Shown here piece after piece: positions 11,036-21,480 of a stretch of 37,316 nt of DNA. The notes beneath the pieces were generated by a model. It worked only from the letters and a program-made list of their open reading frames with translations, did not search any database and had not been told where the DNA came from. Every line of letters starts with the position of its first letter. The first letter of the stretch is position 1. Origin of the DNA: Cylindrodendrum hubeiense (Eukaryota > Ascomycota > Sordariomycetes > Hypocreales > Nectriaceae); the NCBI GenBank assembly GCA_014621425.1, contig JAANBB010000400.1, forward strand, positions 1 to 37,316, in the 5' to 3' direction. A program made the translations under genes and the position numbers.

Positions 11036-13218
11036 TGACATGATCTCGGGTGCAGGTCTCAGCCAGTCAGGTTTGGACGCCATGACACTCAACACCGGCC
11101 GCAAGTAGGGAGAACCTCAAGAACACCCGGCTTCACGGACGTGATCATCTCCACCGCTGTGGCCATCTTCACTCAGGCACTCGGCGAAAGCACAGCCTTT
11201 CGAGGAGGAAGTTACTCCAATCTCAGACAGCGACTAACTAGCTAGCTATTGGAGTGGCACAATACAATGCTCTTCAAGCCCCGGCTGCAACGATCGGAGC
11301 CACTGCGGCCAAGATGCACTGAAAGTGCCATTGTCAGGCGCGACACCGGGGGAACGTCTGTGGTCAGACCCAATATCGCGGAGGTTGGCTCCGAGCATGG
11401 CTCCGAGTATGCAGGGGGAGAAGGCAAATTCGAAGGAATGCCTGCGCGTTGTCTATTGGGTGGCGAACAGTCCCCATCCCCAGGGACCTGGTTTAGTCGG
11501 TTGAGCTCAGCCACAGAAATGCATGGGCACTTGGTCTCAATTCTCAAGGGAAATATGCTTAGTTCTCGGGGGATTCAGTTGACAGCTGAGAGAGCAAGAC
11601 GACGAAGAGGCTTATAGGTGGCGAGTGTCGTTCCGACCCACAAACTCCAGTATTCGTACGGAGTACATGCCTGGCACCTACTCAAGCAGGGAGGGTGTGG
11701 ATTTGGATTCCCGATGACGCCCTCATCTTCGTTTAATCTCGTGCCTAATTAACGACTCCCGGCGACATACTCTGGGCCATGTAGTGGAGCCCGTCGTATT
11801 GGACTTCAGCCACTGTCTCATTGGCCCACTGCATCGACAGCCCAGCCCAGGTACTCAGTCCCCCTTCGATTCTTTTCTTCTTCTTTTTCTTTTTTCTTTC
11901 CCAGGGATCGACGCGTTGTTCGGGGCGCGTCTCAATTGGCAGGGCTGGCCACATTACTCAGGGCCAGTGAAAATGCCCCGGTGTCTCACGGGGCAAGGGT
12001 CTCGGAGGAGAGAAACAGGCAGGGCCAGCACACCGGAGTTGCTGATTGTCAAGGCAGCTGCTCTGCTGATGGCTTCGCCGACGGCCCCGCTGCCATTTAG
12101 ATTCGGTTCGGTAGCTTAACCGAGGGCCCGCCTCCCTTAATACTTTACTTAACGTCATGGATTACGGATGAGGCGCGGGCGGACTTGGCAACTAGTCTTG
12201 AGTGTGCCCATGGATTCGCTCGAGACCATCCTTGAGCACACATCAGCTCATGGCCTGCTTCCTCCAAGCCAGAAGTAGGAGCATCACTGTGTGATTCACG
12301 GGCACCTGCCACCTTCTATAAAACATGCGCTTCTAATTTTGTTATTCGGAATTAATTATCTGATATGTCGCCTCTCGGGCAATGTGCTTCGTTTCCAGCG
12401 AGCCCACCCCACAGTTCAGACACGCCCTGCTCTCGTGTCCTACCCTATACTCTGACAGATCAACCTCGCGGGATCTTCAACTCCGCGTACCTTGATAACC
12501 GTTTCTTCATGCAGGGCAGCCTGCAACTTCTGTCTGCGAGTATCTAGCGTCTTCCATTCGCGTGTGTGATTATCCACTAGTGCAGCAATCATTGGGTGTC
12601 GATGGCTGCGATCCTGAGATCGAGATGGCGTTCAGCTGCAAACTCTACCCATCAACTTTAGCCATCGCGTCTAGTTTAGGCGCATTCAGAGTTTCCGACC
12701 GAGCTGATTGCCCGGCCCCAAATGCACTTCGCCCGAGTTCTGACCCCTCCTATCGAACTCTCCTCATGTGGCGATGCTTCTCTATGGCATGGGATATCAA
12801 CGGTTCAAAGTCTCTACCGACAGTGTTTGAACTTCCCGCACGCTCTTGCCTGAAATACCAACGGCGATCAGCAAACTCAACTTGTAACTTGGGTGGCAAG
12901 GTGGTCACCAGTCAAACCATCTCAACAACTCATGGACCACGGGATCGACAGGAGTGCCCTAGAGCAAAAGCGGTCGGCGATCCAAGAATAGCTCTCCGGC
13001 CGGGATCGGGTATCGGCCATCGATCTCATAACCCGCCCCTCGTCCCCGAAGTGGTCAGTCTTTGCTCGCGCCAACTCAAAATAAACTTGTCCCCAGCCTA
13101 TCTTAGGGAAACTCGGAACACAGACTTCCCGGTGACTGCGACCCAGCATGCCCCCGGGGAGGAGTCATCGACTTCCAGGGTGTGAGCGGATGACAGCGCG
13201 GGACCTTGTTTCGCATGA
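11036..13218. other. Gene-poor stretch, no supported gene
   Basis: Contains open frames of about 60-207 codons (for example 11249-11617 and 12562-13185 on the plus strand) without a recognisable domain, signal peptide or membrane pattern. A polypyrimidine run lies at 11870-11900. A 7-bp-stem hairpin (tgccccg...cggggca) lies near 11972-11993. I see nothing else to annotate. Confidence 0.5.
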
Positions 13219-13533
13219 TCGTGGAAGTCGTCCGTCATTGCCAAAATCGCCGCCATCCCCGTCATCGAACTGCTTCAAGACACAGTTGGCGCCGTCAACC
13301 GGTCATACTACCCGGTAATATACGTTGGACTAAGGTCCCCGAAGACTAATCACCTTCATTATCCCAAGCAGAGCCAAGCTCTTTACTGGGTAGCCTGGAC
13401 CGTGTCGCGCTGGGAGGGACCGATACGCTTCGAATTTGAGGAGTGGAGCCACGGGGAGTACACCTACCCTAAAGGTGAACTGCGAACACTAGAGTTACTT
13501 AGAATGGGCCAAGTGATAGTCGAATTATTATGA
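13219..13533 (+). pseudogene. Unassigned Trp/Tyr-rich open segment, possible exon or gene fragment
   Basis: A 104-codon stretch is open between a TGA at 13216 and a TGA at 13531. It reads as plausible protein, with VIELLQDTVGAVNRSYYPV, then SQALYWVAWTVSRWEGP and FEFEEWSHGEYTYPKGEL. It has no early ATG, so it would need an upstream exon. A GTGAGC donor-like site lies at 13182 and an AG at 13226-13227. I do not recognise the family. It could be a last exon, a degraded gene or a chance frame. Confidence 0.25.
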
Positions 13534-16394
13534 TAATAAATGAGAGTGAACTGAGTAGTCCTCGAGACTCCGCCAATTGCAAAAGGAGCCACTGAGAACC
13601 ACAATAATAAGAAGCTCAATTTACTTTAATTATAACTAAATGATACTCGCCATTTAGGTAACAATATTATCGTCAAGTAAGGCCATTTATTGTTAGGTGA
13701 GTTGATTTAATCTCGTCACCGCGGGTAGATCAAAGAAAAATATTACATGGTAGATCCCAAAAATAGCAACACAATGCCAGGCACTATAACCAGCACCGAA
13801 AATCCCAATGACTTCGTTTAATACCCTCCCCAATCGCTTATTGTAAATTTAAATTTGCCTGGAGTCTCTCTGTACGACTCCTCTGATGACATTTCCCTAA
13901 TCTTGCTGGCTATTCTCGGAAACTTCAAGCTCAACCACAGGACATGCAATGGTTAACTGTTCCATCAAAATGGACAGGCCAATCATTTATATTAGGGAAA
14001 TAAGATACCGATCAACATAAACGGCATCAAAATAACATAGTGCTAATAACTATCGTCCGACGTGTTACTCAAGAGACGCATGTACCCCCTTCACCCACCC
14101 TTCATACGCCTTCAGTCTCTAATTAACACTATTCCTTCTCAACATAGCCTACCAACGTAGTCTCAAGTTCAATCACAGTACAGTATCTAATATAAAATAT
14201 CGTGGATCTACTGCTTCCGGACGAGCAGATTCGTCAGCATTTCACTCTTAGAGAGGGAATTCTACAAGTGGAATGTCGATGATGGCTACGACACTCTGGT
14301 GAATCGCGAGTTAGACGAACACCATTGACTCAGAAAGACTCTCAAAGCCACATGGTTCCACATCGAGCAGGCGGTAGCTAGATAGTGAGACTTGAATATT
14401 TTTGTATTGGATGACATCGCTGCAGGATGCAATACCTAATGTCCCGCGACCAGTTGCAGATTATCCGCCCCTTGTCATGCAAGAACACCAACGAACTCGG
14501 TAAATCCCTCTGGAAAACCAATCTGCAAAACTATCCAGGTCCGTTTCTCAAAGAAAGCAAGCTTGGCGGAACCGAATTTGTTGGGTACGCTCTCGCAACT
14601 GACTCCCATTTCCTAGTCCCAAATAAGGCCCCTACCCATCAGAACGACTCATCTGTACTGGATTGTATCGTTATATCGACTTTGAAAATACAAAAGAGCT
14701 ACCTAATGAATAAGTCTCAACCCTTTCCTAATAAGTGCCACCGATAGAACCAAAGCTCTGGCGAATACTCGACATCCTCCTTCGAAGCGCCAAGATCGAC
14801 GCCTTTTAGACCGCGAACCAATCTGCTTCTTTTAATTGGCACCCTTCAATATTGCTTCATAAATACCTGGATACAAATATGTTACCATAGTACAACAGTG
14901 ATACCACCTAGTACGTACGAAGGTGGCCCGGGTTCAACATGAGGTTATTCCCAGAGACGTCATGGCGGTGGAGCGTATCAAGTTCAAATGATATCATACC
15001 GAGATGGATTAAATGCTATCAAATACGCAATGCGGATTGTATTCTGTTGTTTTAAAAATTGTACAAAGATTATGCCACATATATCATTTGCGTCTGGCTT
15101 TCTTTTTGTTGTCTAGAAGGAGTGTTTGCTGCCAAGTTAACTATGGCCAAGTGCCTCTCAGCCTCCCCATCACACTCACCAACCCACCAGGATCTGTTTG
15201 ACAAACGGCATAGCAGTCATCTCATATTTTGATCCTTAAATTCAAAGCCCGAATGCGAGCAATTTATTTTTATTTTACGTCAACACCACAGACAATGGGG
15301 CGGCCCAGGAATGAAGCCATTCACGGGCTGACGCCGGGCTGTTCCGTCCGCGTTGCGTTCCCTCATCTCGGTTACGGCTGCGGATTAAGCTTGAACACAA
15401 GCATTGACCAAACAAAAGAAGGAAATATGCAAGTGGTACAGAGGCAAAAGGTACAAACCCTTGCAATTATCCCACAGGTTCCAGGCCTTTAGGCTATGCC
15501 CAACGACTTTGAGAGGTGAGAGTCAAGGACGGTGGAAAGTCGACAAATTGTCTATTCAGAGACTGAATCCGAAGAGGTAGCAGCAGCCTTGTCCACGAGT
15601 CCAATTTTCTTTCATTGCTCCCAGTCATGCCAATCGACATGGTTGAGCGCGTCAATGCCAATCGTCGTCACCCATTTCGGAAGTTAATTCTTGGGTGGGG
15701 TCCTCATTGGCTGTCAGAAGAAAGAGGGAGGTCAGCGGTAGATAATCCTGCATATGAGTGCACATAGGCGTGGTGGCCTGGATACGTCTCATCGAGGCGT
15801 CAGCCTTGCATCTTACCGATGTACATAGTATGTTTCCAGCCAACAATGAATGGTTCTCGGTTACGACAAGGAAGTGCTCCGTGTTACACAAGAAGTCTTG
15901 GCGGGTGGGTGGGACGCCCGGCGTGGAGTAGCACGGCCATGTTCCCCGCATTGGGAGCCGATCCGAGATTCATAGCTCCGGATCTTCCGTTGGCGGTTAG
16001 CATATGCTCGGCCCCCTCGCACCATTTTTCACGATCCCCTCTTTCCTCAGACATCATCATTCTCAAGCGAGAAACGAAGCAACCGAAGCACACCAAGCAA
16101 GCGCTCAAAGACACCATGGTTGGTCGAATAACTTTGGATTCCGTCAGGTCCATCTATCTGCTCTATCATCTAATCGTATCTTGATTCTCGTCGAGATTTT
16201 CATCCATCCTATTCTCTCTCCCCTTGTCCCGCGGGATCCTGGCAGAAGATCATCGCATGCATTCGCGTTATGCATTCGCGATGGCGAGACCGGCCTCGCT
16301 TGACCCAACCGATTCCCGTGACCAAACGGAACAATCAACGCTGACAACACTGCAAAATACCGTCCACTTATGCATTCTCTCTGATTGAGGATAT
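13534..16394. other. Gene-poor, moderately AT-rich stretch downstream of the desaturase gene
   Basis: No convincing gene on either strand. Bases 13540-15060 are AT-rich with many stops in all frames. A plus-strand open frame at 14427-14747 (106 codons) has no recognisable feature. The 3' untranslated region of the minus-strand desaturase should lie just below 16395. Confidence 0.55.
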
Positions 16395-17913
16395 TTACTC
16401 CGCCTTCTTCAGGACGGCGGGCTTGGTGCCCAGACCGTTGCGGTTGCGGAAGAAGAGGATGCCCTTGCCGGCGCCCTCGGCCTCGGCGCTGGGCTCGACC
16501 CACTGGCACATGCGGGCGCTGTTGTACATGGCCCGGATGAAGCCCACGGGGCCGTCCTTGACATCAGCACGGTAGTGCTTACCCATGACGGGGCGGATGG
16601 CGTCGGTGGCCTCGTCGGCGTTGTAGAAGGGAATGGAGCTGACGTAGTGGTGCAGGACGTGGGTCTCGATGATACCGTGGAGAAGGTGTCGGCCGATGAA
16701 GCCCATCTCGCGGTCGATGGTGGCAGCGGCGCCACGGACGAAGTTCCACTCGTCACCGGTGTAGTGAGGCAGGGTAGGGTCGGTGTGCTGAAGGAAGGTG
16801 ATGGCAACTAGGTTGCAAGAGTCAGCAAAGACGCACATTTCATATTGAGGATGATCCAAGTGGATCGGATTCAAACTTACCAAGCCAGTGGTTGACCCAG
16901 AGGTAGGGAAGGAAGTACCAGACGAGCATGTTGTTGAGGCCGAAGGTCTTGCTGAGGTAGACGAGGCCGGTGATGGTGATACCGATACCGATGTCGCTCA
17001 GGGCGATGAGCTTGGCATCACGGTTCTCGTACAGGGGGCTGCGGGGGTCGAAGTGGTTGACACCACCCATGAAACCGTTCTTCTTGCCCTTGCCACGGCC
17101 CTCACGCTGGCGCTCGTGGTAGTTGTGGCCGGTGACGTTGGTCAAGAGGTAGTTGGGCCAGCCGACAAGCTGCTGCATGACGAGCATGAGCAGGGTGAAG
17201 GCGGGGGTCTCCTCGGTCAGCTCAGACAGCTCGTGGACGAACTTGCCCAGGCGAGAGGCCTGCTGCTCGCGGGTTCGGGGGACGAAGACCATGTCGCGCT
17301 CCATGTTGCCAGTGGCCTTGTGGTGCTTGCGGTGGGAGATCTGCCAGCTGAAGTAGGGGACGAGGAGCGACGAGTGCAGGACCCAGCCGGTCACATCGTT
17401 AACAAGGGTGGAGTCGGAGAAGGCACCGTGGCCGCACTCGTGGGCAATGACCCAGATACCGGTGGCGAAGAGACCCTGGAGCACCGTGTACAAGGCCCAG
17501 AGGCCGGCTCGCACACCCTTGGAGGGGATGTACTCGGGGGTCACGAAGTTGTAGTAGACGGTGAAGGTGGTGGCGAGGAGGAGGACGTCGCGGAGGATGT
17601 AGAGGTAGCCCTTGAAGGCGGAGCGCTTGAAGCAGTGCTTGGGGATGGCATCGTAGATGTCCTTGATGGTGAAGTCGGGGGGAGTGAACTCGTTGCCGTA
17701 CGTGTCGAAGAGACGGCCGTAGTTGCTGGCGGCGGGCTTGGCGGCGGATTCAGAGGCGAGCGAGGAGAGGGAGGTCGACGAGGCCGAGTGCTGGGGAGAA
17801 TCCGAGGGGGAGACGGCAGCCGAAGCCTCGGAGTCGGTGGCAGTGGCCGAGGGGACGTTCCGGCGCAGGGCAGGCTTCTGCCGGGGCGCGGCCGAGGTCG
17901 AGACGGAGGCCAT
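16395..17913 (-). CDS. Oleate Δ12-fatty acid desaturase (FAD2/OdeA type), two exons
   Basis: Spliced CDS is 17913-16881 joined to 16807-16395, giving 481 residues, typical for fungal Δ12-desaturases. It should introduce the second double bond into oleoyl chains to make linoleate, in the ER membrane with cytochrome b5 as electron donor. The three di-iron histidine boxes are intact: HECGH (158-162), HRKHH (194-198) and HVLHH (394-398). Hydrophobic spans lie near 107-125, 136-156, 177-190, 235-258 and 303-340. Residues 1-60 are a Ser/Ala-rich, probably disordered N-terminus. The C-terminal region contains the conserved VKDGPVGFI...ARMCQWVEP stretch. The intron joins VNHWL to VAITFLQHTDP, and the third histidine box is in exon 2. 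Δ12 rather than Δ15 specificity is inferred from overall resemblance to Δ12 enzymes I recall, especially from Sordariomycetes. Confidence 0.95.
16808..16880 (-). other. Spliceosomal intron of the desaturase gene (73 bases)
   Basis: The donor is GTAAGT at 16880, the branch-like TGCTGAC lies about 17 bases before the acceptor, and the acceptor is CTAG ending at 16808. Splicing restores an unbroken desaturase frame (codon G|TT, Val345). Without it the frame stops soon after residue 344. Confidence 0.93.
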
Positions 17914-18160
17914 TGTGTAGGAGGAGGAGTGGTGCAGCGAGTATTGACCGATGCGACGTGGACTCGAGCCAATTGATCCTTGGGAGAGGAGGTCAAGCAG
18001 AGGAGAGAGGGAGGAAGAGCGACGACGGGTGGGTGGTGGAAGGGGAAGGGGAGGCTGTTTAACTTGTTCCGAGGTGGAGCAGCGGGAGCTATTATGGGAT
18101 TTGGCTCAGCAATGTTTTGTTGGGGGTGGGCTCTAAGAGTGGCTGTTGGGATGTTTATAA
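17914..18160 (-). promoter_or_regulatory. Pyrimidine-rich promoter/5' UTR of the desaturase gene
   Basis: Read on the minus strand, 17975-18055 is a long CT-rich tract (purine-rich on the plus strand: ggagagaggg, ggaaggggaaggggagg). Such tracts are common just upstream of highly expressed fungal genes. No clear TATA box is visible. The useful promoter is short, because the AT-rich transposon block begins by about 18160-18340. Confidence 0.5.
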
Positions 18161-18286
18161 TAATTATTCCTTGAGGTAAGATTATTTTGATTATGATGGG
18201 TTAAATATTAAGGGGTATAAAGAGGAAATGTGGTAGAATTCCTATATACTAATAATTATTTTTAAGCTAATAAGAGTAGTGGAAAA

Positions 18287-18332
18287 GTCATGCCCGTGTA
18301 AGATCATGCCCGCGTAGTAAAAAGTCATGCCC
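18287..18332 (+). repeat. Three spaced copies of (g/a)tcatgccc at the truncated edge of the element
   Basis: gtcatgccc occurs at 18287-18295 and 18324-18332, with atcatgccc at 18303-18311. The copies sit just before the point (about 18341) where the Gypsy reverse transcriptase frame becomes recognisable, in otherwise AT-rich DNA. Confidence 0.6.
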
Positions 18333-20072
18333 CTCTAGTAATTGCCTTAATATAATTTACTAAGATCTTTTAACTATTCTAATAAAGAAATATTATCCTA
18401 TTCTTAGAAAAGGCATTCTTAGGATATCTTTTAGTAGAACTATTAGACTTCTAGGTTAATAGGGTTAGTCTTACTAATATAACTAGACAGATTAAAATCC
18501 TAAAAAATATCTAGTTTCCAAGTACCCTATAATAGCTTAAGAAATAGGTCAGTATAATCAGATAGCTCTGACACTTAGTGAGAAGATTCACTAGTTAAAT
18601 CAAGCTATTATAGTAATATAAAATAGCTTTATTAGTAAAAGGGAGATAAGAAAATAAGATAATTACAGAATAAGCCTGAGTAACTTATACTAGTAAAACT
18701 ATATTTAACCTTATTATAATAGAAAAGGAATACTTTAAAAATATCACAGATAACCTAATAAAAGTTAATATCCTATACTATTTTAACCTTAACTAATAAC
18801 TATTCTTTTAATTAAATATCTCTAAAGAATAGGGAATAGGTAGAATAATATACTATTTAGATCCTAAATACTTATAAGATAGTCTAAATAAGATTCTATC
18901 TATTATAATCTAATCTATTATATATCTTAGCTAAATACTAAAGGATACTAAGAAATAGTACTAGTCCACAGAACTTAAGATAGCTTACCTAATATAGATA
19001 TATTAGAAACTTTATATCTAATTATATTCTATAAAAGGAAAAAGGATAATTATATTTACAGATTATTCCGCGGTATATATCCTAATAAACTAAAAGTTAG
19101 TATTCTCTTAGAACTCTAAGAATAATAAGAGATTTATTATAATATTATAATACTTAAGCTAATTTCCACTAGACCTTAGGTATATTCCTAGACCTAATAA
19201 TATTATATTTAATATTTTATTTTACTTATCTAGAGAAATCCTTAGAAATAAATAGGAACTTAAAAGGGAATTAGATATTTAATAAGAAAGGAAAGTAAAT
19301 ATTAAGTGAGTATACTATTTCTCGGAAATATTAATCAAGCCCATACTTAAAAGGGAAATAAGAAATAATTATTAGATAAATAGGTAAATAATTAGAATTA
19401 TCTAATAATTAGATAATAAAAATAAAATATCTGGATTACTATTTATATATATTAAGAGAATAATTTATCTAGTTAAACTAGATAGGTAAAAGAAGCTCTA
19501 TGTCCTATAGGAAGTGACTAAGTAACTAATCTAGGAAATATATTCCTAAAAGAATTATCCAGGAAGAGACTGAATATAATATAACTTATAATTAACCTTT
19601 ACTATTAAAAAGCTCTGACTATTAATTAACTAATATATAGATAGCTATAATACTTATCTATATAATTAAATATCTCAAGATAAGCTAAATAGATAGCTTT
19701 AACCTATATAAATACTAATAATCCTATTCTATATTATAGCTATGGACTTTATTACTAGCCTTCTAGTAATCAAGATTAAGAACTCCCCTTAGAAGACCCC
19801 GGGAAAACTATATTTTAATACCTTATTTATAATAACTTATAAGTTTTATAAAATATATCTATTTATCCTAGGGAATAATTAATATACTATTAAGAATTAG
19901 ATCTAGGTCCTATATATAAAACTTTTATATACTAATTAGAGAATTCTAAAGAATATTATTTCTAATTAAGATCTGAAATTTATAAATAAGTTCTAGAGAG
20001 AATTATAATTAGTATTTAATACCAAATTATTAATATCAATTACTTACTATCCATAAATAGATAGAGTATTAG

Positions 20073-20256
20073 TGAAAGGGGTTGGTCCTAAAGGGACTAA
20101 AGCGGTAGCTAGCGCTATGACCTTCCTGCTCTATTACAGTTCCCTAGTGAGGTAAAAGGGAAAGTAATAACTTAACTAGAGGTTAAGTTATCTAGTTACA
20201 CTTATAGCTTGGACCGGCTACAGTCCGGATCCGTGATCCAGGCTTAGCCTGTGACA
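20073..20256 (-). mobile_element. Solo LTR (184 bp) nested in the integrase, with 5-bp target duplication
   Basis: The segment begins tgaaagggg and ends cctgtgaca on the plus strand (TGTCACAGG...CCCCTTTCA on the minus strand), the TG...CA ends of an LTR. It is flanked on both sides by attag (20068-20072 and 20257-20261), a perfect 5-bp target-site duplication. Its composition is near normal, unlike its flanks. The integrase frame resumes on the other side in the same phase, because 184 plus 5 bases is 63 codons. No internal retrotransposon region lies between two LTRs, so it is a solo LTR. Minus orientation is suggested by the TGTCA start, which I recall as usual for fungal Gypsy LTRs. Confidence 0.88.
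20167..20191. repeat. Perfect 10-bp inverted repeat inside the solo LTR
   Basis: ataacttaac at 20167-20176 is followed by the loop tagag and gttaagttat at 20182-20191, an exact inverted complement. It could fold as a hairpin in LTR transcripts or be a protein-binding site of the LTR promoter. Function is unknown. Confidence 0.8.
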
Positions 20257-21003
20257 ATTAGAAAGAAGAAATCAGATCATGGAAATATCCTTATAATACT
20301 ATATTATGGATTTCCTTAACTAGCTATAGATAGAAGTAATTATCCTATTATAATTTAATCTTAATAACTTATATTCCTTAATAATTAAGACTATTCCTAG
20401 TAAATTAGTCTCTGAATAAAAAATAGATAATAAATAATACTATTTAAGCGATTAATAAGAACTATTAGATTATAATATTATAAGAGAATAGACTACTCTT
20501 ATAATTATATTTAGATAAACCACTATAAAAGAATAATATAATCAGTGATATTAACTAATAGAATTTAAGATTAAAGACTAGATCTGGCTAGAAATTAGTA
20601 AAGGATATACTATAGCTAATAACTAAATAGATAAACTCAAAGAAAAGTATATTAGTCTATATTAAATTATTAAAAAAATTAAGAATCTAGTATATAAATT
20701 AGAAATAAAAAATAATCTTAATATCTATCTAATAATATTAGTTATATATCTTAAGCTAGTAAAAGCCCTAAAATAATAACTAGAATTAGTGAAAAGAAAA
20801 GAAAATAAACCTGGTTAATAGAGAGATAAGTATGAGTACTGAGAAATTAATAAAATTATTAAATTAAGAATAATAAAAAGAGATAAATAAAATTAATAAG
20901 AATACCTTATAATATAAAAGGGATATCTAAATAACTATAATCTCTAATTAGAAGAAAAAGCTATTAATATAAAAAAAGCAATTTAATCTTACTTAGACCA
21001 GAA

Positions 21004-21480
21004 AAAGGCAAAGCTTATTCTAATAGATATTAAGACTAAAAAGAGAATTACTAGAGGATTAATAATATTTTCTAAAGAATCAGGGAAATTAATAACTATA
21101 AAAAGGAAATAAAAATAATTACTAAAAATACTAGCTAAAAGTAGGCGGGAAATCCTAATTATCTTAGAAGATTAGATTATAGGATAATACACTAGTAATT
21201 AAGATACTATAAGCTTAATTTACCTAATAATTAGCCTATTAAAGAAGGGTAACTATTAGTACCCAGAAAATAAAGGTATTATTACTAAAGAAAAATAGTA
21301 TACTTAAAGATTTAGATAGTTATTTATTTACTAATAGAAAACTACTAAAATATACTACTAGAACTAAGAAAATAAAAATAATTAGTACTAAATAGTAACT
21401 AGTTATTTAGAAAACTATAGAATAATAAGCTAATAAATATAAATACCTGGAAATTACCTATATTATAACTAACTTTTCTC
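21004..21480. other. AT-rich spacer between the chromodomain and the second stop-riddled frame
   Basis: No recognisable protein motif beyond the end of the chromodomain. It could hold the C-terminal tail of pol or a mutated 3' LTR, but no TG...CA pair with a target duplication could be recognised by eye. Confidence 0.4.

Larger units (their letters stand above)
18341..21003 (+). mobile_element. 5'-truncated, RIP-inactivated Ty3/Gypsy chromovirus pol
   Basis: A single plus-strand frame (codons starting at positions that leave remainder 2 on division by 3) shows pol domains in order, with many TAA/TAG stops. The reverse transcriptase thumb is at about 18341-18480 (NIILFLEKAFLGY, expected LSPKKSFLGYPSV). 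The connection and RNase H are at about 18730-19230 (STELKIAYLI; IIIFTDYSAVYILIN; YIPRPNNIIFNILF matching the PG..N..DALSR motif). The integrase core starts at MDFI (19742), with NIISN*DLKFINKF at about 19952 matching the ISDRD...F motif and YYP*IDR matching HPQTDGQ. The integrase C-terminus is near 20690-20780. A chromodomain at about 20820-21003 has YLII*KGY and AI*SYLDQ (expected YLVKWKGY and AIQSYLDQ). The catalytic reverse transcriptase half with YxDD, protease, gag and 5' LTR are absent. Order RT-RH-IN-chromodomain is diagnostic of chromoviruses. It is dead. Confidence 0.85.

Noticed and set aside
11972..11993. tgccccg...cggggca hairpin as a terminator or structured RNA
   Set aside because: A single 7-bp stem in an intergenic region of a eukaryote, with no gene ending beside it.
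12562..13185. 207-codon plus-strand frame
   Set aside because: No recognisable motif, random-looking composition, and no splice pattern linking it convincingly to the segment at 13219-13533.
16888..17976. Plus-strand 362-codon frame antisense to the desaturase
   Set aside because: An open frame opposite a GC-rich, codon-biased gene; Val/Gly/Glu-rich and without motifs, while the other strand has intact histidine boxes.
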